This document shows, piece after piece, positions 11,276 through 21,885 of a stretch of DNA of 64,000 bases. The translations under genes and the position numbers were made by a program. Numbering within the stretch: position 1 is the stretch's first letter; every line of letters begins with the position of its first letter. The stretch spans positions 20,922,722 through 20,986,721 of the forward strand of contig JACMZG010000008.1 in NCBI GenBank assembly GCA_018340805.1. The letters run 5' to 3'. The notes under the pieces were generated by a model. The model was not told where the DNA came from. It did no database searches and saw only the letters and a list, made by a program, of their open reading frames with translations. The DNA comes from Microvelia longipes (taxonomy: Eukaryota; Arthropoda; Insecta; Hemiptera; Veliidae).

Positions 11276-13626
11276 ATTATTTCTTTAGTTATTATATATG
11301 GATTACATTCTCTTGTATTTGTAAATACATTCTTATAAATTGAATAAGATTGTATTAAAACTAATAATAAAGTAAGTCTTGACTCTTTGGATAATGTCAC
11401 GAACCATCTTTAACTATTTGATAGCGTTTGAACCAAACACTGAGAGTCTTAGATACTCAGATTAGAATATGTTATTCTCGGTCGGGCCCATATTGTGATC
11501 GAGGGGAATAAGCATGCTGACAGACTAACTATCGCACTTATTGTCAAAAGTAAAATATTTAGTTCATATGCGATCCATTTCTCGTTCAAAGTATGCCTGC
11601 CAAGTCTCCGACACTAGTCATTTAACTAGAGACTTTACACCATCTGTGGAGAGGTGTCTGAGCTCAAAAGTACTTCATATCAAAATCAGTTGACAATTAA
11701 CTCAAATCTTGGTTGGTTGTAGCCAATTTTACTTTATCTACTCAAATTGAACCAACGGTATTCTCAAGCTTGATCCAGAGACGATCTGTCTCCCCAAACA
11801 ATCAATCACATATAGGACTGTTCCGTCATCGATCCGGCCAGAAGCCGCTTTCATAAATTCCTCATTTATGTAGCTACAAAGGAAAAATATTATGCTTACC
11901 TTAAAATAGAAAAACTAATATTTCATTATTTTCAGGCATTTTTATGATCCAAGTTTTATTACACACTTACAGGTCTTTGTAAAAATTATTTGTCAGTTAA
12001 TTAGGTTCAGCTATTCTTTATTAACTTATTATGATTAGTGCAAGTTATTATTAACTTTCACCACTCTCGTCCTTTCTCATTAAAGTATTTTACAGTTACA
12101 TTTATATAATTTTAGTTTAATATTCTCATTTTATTTATTAGGTACTTACTATCGTCTGGTCATATCAACAATATGTTGTTCCTACTCCTAATTATCGTTT
12201 CATTGTTCGGAAGCATGCTGTACAAAATTCAAGATTTTATTTTTAATCAAGAAAAAAACACTCACACACAGACAGACAGACAGCGTGATGAAATTTCCAT
12301 CTGAACCGTTAAGTGCCTAAAACAGATAAGTATCATAAAATCATGGTTTAGACTTTCTCTGTAGATGAAAACTACAGAGGGAGCGTAATGATAGAATCCG
12401 TATTACATGGAGAGCCTCGGAATAGAGTTTCAAAGTTATTGGAAAAGCATTTAAAATTAATGATTTTCACTCATTACGTCTAACGCGCTTGATGCCATTT
12501 ATAAGTGAATACTCTCAATCAAGGTAAGAATAGCAGTAAATACTTTCAATTAATCCAATAATAAAATAATAAATCTGACTCGATGTGTTTATAACCAACA
12601 TGTTTATGGCTATTTTATACATTGGAAATGAATGATACGCTGCTTCCATTTTATCTAAAGTTCAGAGATGAACACAATAAAGCAGGCGAGGAAAAGTAAA
12701 AATTAAATGAAATTAATTACTCTAAAATCAAACCAGGTATAGCAACCTATCACAACACTTAAACTAAAATTGGAAACTTAAAAAATAACCGAAAACCCTC
12801 TAAAGTCCAGAATGAAACTTCTTTCTTAATTTTTTTTAGCAATTAAAAGAAATTAACAATGAAGTTATAATTGTTTCTATTTGTTTCTTTGATTCACGAA
12901 CATTTTATTTAGTTTTTCTTAGTTAACGGTACTTTAATTTTAATTGAATCGCCTGAGGGTTCATTCACAAATATTAGTACCTGTTAGGCATATGTATACC
13001 TTAACTGATTTTAGGGTTCAACCTTTCATGCAAAAAAGGTTTACCGCTTGAAAAGGACTTTGAAGTTAATGTAAAATACCTTATAATTAATTTGTAACAG
13101 TAATTATTATTTTGTCGGGTTTAAATATCCCTGCAATAAGATCATAGATCTGGCTAGTGAGACGATAATTATTAGCTCTAATTTTTAGGTCGAAACCTGT
13201 ACCATGATTTAGGTTACATTGGTTGAAACCGTTTTAAAATTATAATTATTGACTTATTTTTTGTGTCTTGTTGACTACAATGTTTATTTCTATTTTTTGT
13301 GCAATTGTACGAAAAAAATAACTGAAGATATTTCATTGGTCGTAATAAACAGGGTTGTTTAATTGTTAGTATAAGTTTATAATTATTTATTTTAGATCAT
13401 TTATTATTAAGTATTGTATTCGCTCACCCACACTTGCCTGCAGCGCTGTTATTGCTGAAGGCACAAATATTGCGTGAGAAATACAAAAGGTAACACTTTG
13501 AGGCCGTGAGAAGAATTTTGTTAATGCTCTGTAGATATGGGGCCAAAGTAATCCCTAACATCTGGACACAATTAAAAAAAAAGTATTTATTTATAATAAT
13601 AATAAATAATATAAAAAAATGTCCTA
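11276..13626. other. Unremarkable AT-rich stretch
   Basis: No coding similarity. Small items only: a (GACA)n-like run near 12271-12283 and a CTCTGTAG/CTACAGAG hairpin near 12357-12379. Confidence 0.45.
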
Positions 13627-13731
13627 TTCTTACTTTTCCTCATTTATACCGTAGGTATATAGAAAAAGTATTGTGTTTGCAAAAAATCCGAAACCGGGAT
13701 GAAACCGGAATTAAAGTTGTCTGTCTGTATG

Positions 13732-14374
13732 TTTTTTTCTGTTTCCCTTCAGTAGTATCCCTACTGATGGGCCGCATAATTTACCATGTTCCACATTATG
13801 TACTACATTCATTTTAAACACTTTGTGTTTTAATCTCCATATTTCTTGTATATTATTTCTTTTTATCTTGAAACTTTTAATCTTGTGAAAATGAAGTTCG
13901 AAAATGTTAATTCCAACATAGTGATTTTTTCCGTTGTTTCAGTAGTAAATACTTCAAATTTTGATTCTATTAAGTCCGATTTAATTTTTAAAATTAAAAT
14001 CGTGATATCTTCTTTGAATGATGTTGTGGTTAGTGAATTTAAATTATTTAAAGTAAGTCATCAAAATTTATTTCTTCAATGTATGTTAGGAATTGTTTCT
14101 GGATGTCTTTATGTAATAATTGTTTACATGGTAGGGGCCAATTGAATCCCAAAGACATAATGTGTTGGAGAAGAGGTAACCTTTCTCTGTCGAGTAAAGG
14201 AGAGTCATTTATTAGATGTTCTACTGTTTGTTCTATCTGAATGATACATTTGCAGCTATTGGTATCTGACAATTTGAATCGGTTAAGATAACTATTAAAT
14301 TTTCCATGTCCAGATAAAATCATTGTTAATTTAAAACAGTGGTTCCATTAGCCAAATTTTATTCTTTCACTTAT
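13732..14374 (-). mobile_element. 5'-truncated LINE insertion with 12-bp TSD
   Basis: The 643-bp insert is flanked by the direct repeat TCTGTCTGTATG (13720-13731 and 14375-14386). A T-run (13732-13738) directly follows the left repeat, which is the poly(A) of a minus-strand element. The 5' end is truncated within ORF2. These are the classic marks of target-primed reverse transcription. Confidence 0.92.
14048..14350 (-). pseudogene. Non-LTR ORF2 C-terminal fragment
   Basis: The minus frame ending at 14048 contains LSGHGKFNSYLNRFKL, then CKC, then QTVEHLINDSPLLDRERL. This matches the domain after the RNase H or RT of I/R1/Jockey-type elements (LTGHGxFxxYLxRF, CxC, TxxHxxxxC). The final Cys of the CCHC-like set is Ser here, and a stop lies just upstream at 14348-14350, so it is dead. 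About 92 residues remain; the rest was lost by 5' truncation. Confidence 0.85.
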
Positions 14375-14998
14375 TCTGTCTGTATGTGTGTGTGTGTGTG
14401 TGTCTGTTATCATCGTATCGCCCAGTGTATTTATGCTAGAGAGTAAACTTTTGTACGAAAATTCGTCTACCGCTGTAGTTGTGCTGTTCGGAAAACAGTT
14501 TTTTATGACGTCATTAACCCGCAATAATAACTCAGCGAAAATTTCGAAAAATCATAAAACGCTGAAAAATAATGCGATCAAATTGAGATTTGGCACGCAG
14601 GTGACTATGAAAAAGACTAACATGTCTGGCAATTTTCATCTCATTATCAGCATTAATTCAATATTTAATTAATGACTCGTGTACGTTTTTTAAAAACTTG
14701 TAAACAAATGGGAAATGGTCCAATTGAGTTGAATTTGGCACAAGTGTATACCAATACCTTATAAAAAAGTACCCTTAGTTTCGTTTTAATACGACAAGTA
14801 TATTCATGATTTTTGGATCATAAAAATTAAGGAGAATTGAGCGTGGTCAGTGCTGTATGGGTGACCGCTGAAAATAATACAGATGCATTTACTATCTGAA
14901 GACGAGCGAAGCGAGTCCGAAGCTGGGGGGATGTAATGTGTATGTAGCGTATCCGATGTAATGAGGAAAAGTTCTTAGGTACCCCGTACCCGATTTTT

Positions 14999-15900
14999 AA
15001 ATGTTTCTACGCTAGTAGGTAAGAAAAAGTAGAAATTCAATAAAATAATCCAAATTTACAAATCACTAGTAAGGAGCATTATTAAATCATAACGACTTAT
15101 GATTTATAACGAAATAACGACGTTATTTCTCCTTAGAAGTGAGACTTTTTTTGTTGTTTTTGAAGACTGAAACGTTCTTTTAAAATATTGAAAACTATTC
15201 TTAATCATTTTTAATTACTACAAGTATATTTCAATTATTTACTTATTTCTAGATATTTATAACTATATAGTTTGAACAATCTCCTTTTAAAGTTTGTCAG
15301 TAATTAACGTACTAAATATAGTTGTTCTTTCAAGCGCTAATTAAACAGTGCTAATCTACTACTGACATTTAAACGCCTCAAACACGATATTTTTCACCTA
15401 TACATGTTTATACAGCGTGGCGTAACAACATACATCTAATAGAATAAAACTTATGTCTCATTTAATACTATCAATCATTTAAACAAGAAGAAAAGGAAGA
15501 ATATAAACAAACCCCGCTCTTTTAGGTCACGATTGGGAATTACAGAAACAAAGTCATTTCTAAATCGATCAATTGAGCGTCAATCAATCAAGTTTTTTGT
15601 TCGGTACCAACCACTGCTTCGGATTTCTGCACATTCGATAGTCTAATGTTTGAATCACGAACTTTCGGAACATAAATGATCGTAATATAAGAATAATATT
15701 AAGGCTGTTTTATTCCTTTGAATGCTCATTCTTTCGGTTATTTTATGAACATTTCTAGTACTTTTCTGGATTACTTTTATAGATTTTTTCTTTGTTAATT
15801 TGTAATAGCACAAAAGGGAAAAAATGCCTAAGTTTAAAATGAACAAGTTAAAATTAAAAAAAAAATACGTTTTAAATTTATTTTACTTCTCCTCGTGTTT
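14999..15900. other. AT-rich stretch, no recognised feature
   Basis: No coding similarity or notable repeat. A 63-codon minus-strand frame at 15655-15846 looks random. Confidence 0.45.
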
Positions 15901-15955
15901 TAATAGGATAAGGATGTGTTTAATAGGATAAGGATGTGTTTAATAGGATAAGGAT
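15901..15955. repeat. 20-bp tandem repeat, 2.75 units
   Basis: Unit TAATAGGATAAGGATGTGTT, perfect between copies, followed by a short (AAT)n tract near 15990-16010. Confidence 0.9.
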
Positions 15956-16289
15956 AAATGTTTATCGTTGTAAGCGATAAACTTAAAATAAATAATAATA
16001 ATAATAATAAATATAAAATGTGACACTGATTTTAATCTTCTCGGGCTTTTCTACTAAATATTATGTGAAAGCATATGCTTCTAAACTTTATGCCTTCTTT
16101 TTGCGAAAACTGTGACGAGGACGTTTACGTTCCTAACATTTCGTGTTCTCATAGTTCGTAAATTTCCTAAGGAAAAATAAACTTGAGGTTATAATTCATC
16201 CTAACACACATATTAAAACCTAAGATAAACAGCCAAAAGATGGATAAGTGGCTTTGAGAATATATTCACCGGGAATAATTCCCTCAAGT

Positions 16290-16436
16290 ATTAAGAAATG
16301 AATAAATAAATACATAAATAAATAAATCATTTATTTGCACTTATACATAATAACACAATTAAACATACAAAGATAAGTAAAATTTTGTGCAAAGTCGGCG
16401 CTAAGCCGTGGTATTATGCCACGGTGCCCTATTAAA
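16290..16436 (-). mobile_element. LINE 3' end fragment with terminal hairpin
   Basis: Read on the minus strand it carries a CCGTGG/CCACGG stem-loop (16407-16412 with 16420-16425), then GCAAATAAATGATTTATTTA and an (AAAT)n-like tail. Short stem-loops followed by a microsatellite-like tail are typical of several insect LINE 3' ends. No coding part is present, so the clade is unknown. Confidence 0.55.
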
Positions 16437-17428
16437 AAAGAAATATTTCTTTGAAAAAATTAAGAAATCTTAAGAAATGATTAAATTTATTAAAAAATAG
16501 TTCAAATATAAGATTATATACCCTTTTACAAATTCCTTAGTTGTGAGAAATAACAGAATCCATAACCTCTACACAGGCTTCCCGGCATATTAATCATAAT
16601 CTATCATTAGTTCATGACATAATGCTCCAGATTCGTTATTCTTTAATAACGTATCCATCACTGTATGTGATTACTATACAGGGTTTAGTATCAGCTTTTT
16701 TTGTTATAATTTTTATTATAAGGACTCTCTTTCGGCAATGTCCAGTCACATAATATTTCTTTAATGATAGATAAATAATTAACTGATAATATATACATGG
16801 CTTTCTGTTCCCTTATAATATAGAATTAAAAGCAAATTTAATTAAATAAATTGTACAAATAGTCTAAAGGGCCTGTGACTCATTTTGTTTAGTTCTGATT
16901 TGAACTAATATTTTAGCAAATTTCAGAAAAACGTGCTTATCGCATGGGTGATATGGTAGGGGTTGAACTCAGGAATGTGTCCGAGGGGTGGGACAACGTT
17001 GTCGTCCAATGTCATCGGCAAGCAGGGCAACACTCGAGCTCTTCCTTAACAAATAAACTTCTTGTCTCAATAAGTACGAGCCCTCTGAGGATTTTTGTTC
17101 AATATCTGAACTACCAATCGAGAAAGTTTTTAAGTAGAATATCTTGAGGACTAGTGTGTAAATCATCAAGTAAGTTAAGTCAATAAGCTCCACCTGCCTG
17201 TGACTTTCCAATGACTTGACAGACTTTAAGCCAAGTCGTCTCAAGCTATAAATATCATTATTTGATGCTTCACTATCTATTTTTTCCTTCGCGGTATTCA
17301 AACCTAGAGAAATATCACCTCACAGCCTAAAAAGCCTTGACTGTCTCCATTACGTTTAGAATTGTATCATTCAGGCTATTTCAATTATCTATTACTTGAG
17401 TTCAAGTAATAATGTTATTACAGTTTTT
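16437..17428. other. AT-rich stretch, no recognised feature
   Basis: Two overlapping short frames (16944-17147 plus, 16969-17301 minus) show no family resemblance. A small palindrome ATTACTTGAGTTCAAGTAAT lies at 17391-17410. Confidence 0.45.
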
Positions 17429-17470
17429 AGCGATCTTTCATCAGAAAATTACACTTCTGATGAAAGATCG

Positions 17471-17535
<65 letters not shown>
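17429..17535. repeat. 18-bp hairpin followed by (TA)n
   Basis: AGCGATCTTTCATCAGAA (17429-17446) pairs perfectly with 17455-17472 across an 8-base loop. A (TA)n tract of about 60 bp starts immediately after the right arm. Confidence 0.93.
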
Positions 17536-17538
<3 letters not shown>

Positions 17539-17639
17539 TTCATTTGTTACGCAGATATATACGAGAATGTATATTTTGCACTTAACATTTAATTAAATAA
17601 CTAATTAATATTAATTAGTTAATAGGTAATTAAGACTTG

Positions 17640-18170
17640 GAGTGAATCCGTTTTTGTATTTTTATGTTTAAGGCCTGAGCGGTTTAAATCGAGTTGTCTG
17701 TCTGCATTTGTGTGTCTGTTATCAGACACACACATGCAGTAGATGTAGATCCCTGAGTGTATGTGCTGGGGAGTTGAAACTTGGCATTAGAATCAATCTT
17801 TTAAGTCTGATTATATGACGTCATTATGGCAATAAATGACTAAAAAAAAAGTAAAAACAGAAAATATTTATATCAATTTTAAATTATTACAAACATAGAC
17901 CTACTTCAGACTAACATATTGTGCCCATTTTCATGTTGTTATATTATTATTATTAGTTCTATTTGTCGAATGACGAGGTTTTAATAAATGTTTAAAATCG
18001 GAAATAATTAAATTAATTAAAATTTGGCTGGAGTATTTTCCTTTATTAAACTAATTTTAATAGTTCTATAGTATATCCACAAATTTTGTAGAATCGCTAG
18101 ATTTATGCTGGATGATACAAAGTCAGCACATGAATGGATGACCACTGGAAAACCCCATTTTTTTTACTTT
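17640..18170 (+). mobile_element. Degenerate family A copy
   Basis: Recognisable in order: GTTGTCTGTCTGC, GTGTGTCTGTTATCA, GAGTTGAAACTT, a perfect TGACGTCA (17816-17823), GGCAATAAATGACT, and a final block resembling TCAGTGCTGTATGGGTGACC (18122-18150). Both ends are lost and the middle is diverged, so this is an older copy. The TCTGTTATC word is followed by GTGTGT inverted to form GTGTGTCTG/CAGACACAC. Confidence 0.6.
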
Positions 18171-19345
18171 TAACAGCATGACAACATTCTATTTTAAAAT
18201 AAGATGTAACGAAACTTTTTTTTTAATTTTCATTAAATACTAAAATCAAGAACTCTTTTTTAGATTGATGTATCAATGATTAAATATGTTGCAGTAGGGA
18301 TTAATGGATTGTAAGCATATATCTTGGCTAACAAAGCCAAAAACAAAACATTTTAATTTAAATTTCTTATTTAGTAACGTGAAAGGTCTTCCACGAATGG
18401 CAAATCAAAATGGCGATTGTTACAGAAAATCTAGTGAAATATATTCTTCAAGATTATTAGAAAGGTTTAAAATTAGATTTGTTGACTTTACCGTTCTTCA
18501 AAGAAGTTGAAAGTCATGTCAAAGTTTCCAAGTGATGAAGTATCGAGTTTTTCTTAAGAAACTTCAACTTGAGAAATGTCGTGACCGCGCCCACAACACA
18601 ACCTTTTTTTAAGTTTAAAATCTTTACAAAAAAAAGTTGGTAATTAGTGATGTCTACCAGCAGGCGAAGTCTAGCTAACCCACGAAGTCCTTCCTGAACC
18701 CTATTAAACTCAACACCGTATGACTGTATTGGTTTTCTAGAATGTCAATTTCCGCAGAATCCACACTTTAAACAGAAATTTCCATAGTACTTTTTTTTCT
18801 ACTTCGTGAAGTTTTTAATGAGACTTGACTCACAATATTGTGTGCTTAGTTTTAAGTTTAAATAAGATTAAAATAAAAAGATGCTTCTTGAATATTTAAA
18901 TTATTTAAATCAAATTGGTTTGCGTTGTACCGTATGTGCAACGGTAGGATAATTGTATGCAATATGGTGCAATAGCATGAATAATAATATGTAAACTTAA
19001 CGTATGATGATACGAAATCTAATTTCAGGCTTGCAAAGTATGCCAATAGAGAGCTATCAGAGCAGGTAAAAGCATTCTCCTGTAAACTCTTACGAGCATT
19101 GGCACACATAAAAAGACACTTAAAACACCATGTCCTCTCTTCCTAAATTAAACAACCTTAAAAACCTAATTATTTGAAGCCAATTCGCTAATTATGATAC
19201 GTCGCAATTCTTGATATCACAAAATATTTACTTTATAACCTACAGTTTTTTGCTTCATACGTATTATTTTTTACAATCATACGAAAAACTTGTATTGCCT
19301 CACTTACTTATTTAAAAGGAGCGGTAAAAAAAGCTCACATCACTT
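18171..19345. other. AT-rich stretch, no recognised feature
   Basis: Short open frames at 18304 and 18858 are unsupported. No clear repeat was seen. Confidence 0.45.
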
Positions 19346-19348
19346 TTA

Positions 19349-20252
19349 AGGTGCATTCACAATACGGTAGCGATTCGTCCGTCCGTTGCGTGCATAGCGG
19401 TCATTAATATGCGGAAAATAGTGGTTTCAAAATTTCCACGTTACGGCCGCAAAAGCCGCTAACGCAGCGCACTCTTGTTCCGAATTTGGGAAACAAAAAT
19501 ATATTTTTCTTAACAAAGATAAAAAAGACGAAGAAGAAAAGGTTGTTTCGGACGAGCTGTGTCTTTTCAGATTGCAACTTATTTTTTTCATTGTATCAAA
19601 TACTTAATTTATTTAATCATGTCTGATGATAATGGGAACTTTCACACTAAATGATAGTTCTTCTTCTTGTTCAAATTATTTTTTCTTATTTAAAATTTCA
19701 TATGATCTAGGTTTAAATATTTGTTTACAGACCATCGATCAAAACGGCGAAATATTATCTTGTTTAGTTAATATGTTAGTTAATATGTTGTTTAGTTATA
19801 TTGTTATGTACTTGTTATAAAATGTAATAAATAGTCTTGTTTTTTTAAAACATTTATACTGCAGGATCTACTTCTTAAATACTATTTAGGCAGTAAAACC
19901 AAGAGAATAAAAATAATGCATAGCATTTAAGAACAATTACATTAAGATAAAAAACTGATCAAGATTATATTACTATACCATCCAAATTGGCGAACACCGA
20001 GAATATTAAGAAATAAATTTGATTTGATGTAGAAATATAAAAAAACTACTTTGAACTGAAAAAACCTAAAAGAAATTATGAAACAATTTAAAAAGACACA
20101 CACGGTTTAGTCGGTTTGCGAAAATTTCCATTTTTCGCAACGCTACCACAAGCTGTTTAAGAACGTCCCATACGATTACATAGGTTGGAATTTGAGCTAT
20201 CACCGCACGCAACGGACGGACGCATCGCTACCGCAGTATTGTGAATGCACCT
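19349..20252. mobile_element. PIF/Harbinger-like non-autonomous transposon
   Basis: The 904-bp unit starts AGGTGCATTCACAATA and ends with its complement. The TIRs extend about 45 bp and share CGTCCGTCCGTTGCGTGC. It is flanked by TTA on both sides (19346-19348 and 20253-20255). A 3-bp TTA/TWA duplication with ends of the GGTGCATTCACAA type fits the PIF/Harbinger superfamily. The interior holds only a 64-codon frame (19626-19820) without transposase motifs. Confidence 0.82.
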
Positions 20253-20341
20253 TTAATGCCTAATGACATAAAATGCTGTATTTAGAGACTTTGAACATAA
20301 CAACTGTATGGCTATACAACATAACGAGTAACATTATAACA

Positions 20342-20412
20342 TGGAGTCCGGTAGCTCAGTAGTAGTGTGTTCGTACAAAACTGATGTGTGCTGCTGGGTT
20401 GCAGTTGTATAA
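20342..20412 (+). mobile_element. tRNA-like SINE head
   Basis: GGTAGCTCAGTAGTAGTGTG is a near-match to a tRNA A box, and TGGGTTGCAGTTG lies at the right distance for a degenerate B box (GGTTCGAnTCC). The acceptor and T stems do not close, so it is not a functional tRNA. A decayed tRNA-derived SINE is the likelier reading. Confidence 0.5.
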
Positions 20413-21713
20413 ATTTGCCATATTTTGTAAAGACATTTGATGAAGAGTCGTTAGTTTTATTCGTTAAAATTTACTACCGATAAATCTTCTGTACAATAAG
20501 TTTGATACTCACAATAAATATTAAATAGATATAACTTTTACTTACTGTTTATGAAGTTGGCTACACTGGAAGTGTAACCTCCCTCGACGTCACGTGCTTT
20601 TGTTTTTTTGTTCTGTTTATCTTTTGTTGTTCTTAGCTTTTTGGTGTTCAATAAACTCTGTTTGTTAATTCGTTTGTATTTTATTTGGTTATTAAACCTA
20701 ATATAACTCTTACAAAGACATTTTGTAACCTGAGTACATAATATGACACATTATGTATTTATTTGAAGCCTCAAATCTAGCCTGAGGAGGGCCTTATTTT
20801 TATTAAAATTTATGTCTTAGAACCATTTACTCAACAGGTATTACATTCAAAAGCGGATTCAACCTAAAATCATTCTTATGCTTTACGCGGTTTCCATTTG
20901 CCAATCTTGTCTGAAACATATGACTTGGTCTGGATACTGACAGAGAATTCGGAAACCATCTAATTGAGGCGAGACCTACCTCTTGCTTGCGTTTTAATTT
21001 TGACTTATGACCCGGTGCACAGAGTTACTGGTAGTGTAACTCTGGGATTAAGTTAAAGGGACTAATGACACCAGGCGATAAAAATAGTAAGAAATTTAGA
21101 AATAAACCAAGAATTCATTTTAGTGCCAATATTTTTAGTTAGGTATTAATTTATAGAGTGCAAGGTTAAGACATTTTTAGCTAAAATATAAATAACTTCA
21201 TCAAAACTTCATTAACTTTACGCAACAAAGTCATAAGGAAGTCCTGCATACTTCACCAAATGCACTTTCAAAGTTTCCAATGTACTTATCATAAAATGAG
21301 CTTAATGATCTTGCAAAGTTTAATAAAGTCTTATTTATTTAAAGAGTTATTTTTGACGTTTTGTGAGTATCTTAACTTTCCCATAAAGTTGTTTCAAATG
21401 CCACGTTTTGCTTCTTAGTTGAATACCAGCTGTAAAACGGAATTGACTTGGTAACAGAATGTAATTACAATAGATTCGTATCCGCTGTGCTGACATTGTT
21501 GTTGTTTCTTATTATTTGTTGTAAATGGCATTTTGTCATGTATAAAGCCATTTTCCAACATCCACATCTCGAACAACCCCATTTTTATGTTGACCATTTG
21601 CTAAATAAACTTATACTTATAATAGGGATCAATACAACGAATATTGTGTTTAGCGAATTCCGATGCTTACGTTAGCAATCAGATTTTAATGAACCCTCCT
21701 CTGACCATGTCTA
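20413..21713. other. AT-rich stretch, no recognised feature
   Basis: Small hairpin AGAGTTACTGGTAGTGTAACTCT near 21021-21043. Overlapping short frames near 21415-21675 lack similarity. Confidence 0.45.
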
Positions 21714-21885
21714 GAGTTGATATAGAATAGATTACCTTTCCACCTAGCTGCAATCATTAGGGTTGATAGTGGCTGCATTACTACCCAGTAACAAGCAATG
21801 TAGTTGATATAGCCTGCATTACTATCCAGTAGTAATAACTGGAGTTGATGTGGATGCGTAACCACCTAGTAGCAATTAATTTCCC
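21714..21885. repeat. Degenerate ~42-bp tandem repeat, 4 units
   Basis: Each unit starts near GAGTTGATAT and carries a variant of GCATTACTACCCAGTA. Spacing is about 36-46 bp with indels. Confidence 0.6.

Larger units (their letters stand above)
13627..14998 (+). mobile_element. Family A element split by a LINE insertion
   Basis: The left part (13627-13731) begins tACTTTTCCTCATTTATACCG. The right part (14375-14998) resumes inside the (TG)n tract and runs through TGACGTCA (14506-14513), GACGAGCGAAGCGAGTCCGAAG, AATGAGGAAAAGT and GGTACCCCGTACCCGATTTT. Removing 13732-14374 plus one target copy restores the family sequence exactly across the join. Both 13-bp subterminal inverted repeats are perfect here, making this the best copy for defining the ends. 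Confidence 0.9.

Noticed and set aside
13506..14145. Plus-strand frames of 103 and 99 codons
   Set aside because: They cross family A and the antisense of a LINE ORF2 fragment.
20342..20412. Functional tRNA gene
   Set aside because: A-box match is good but the stems do not close and the B box is degenerate. The same applies to B-box-like words at 28285, 36800, 38093, 44120 and 63127.
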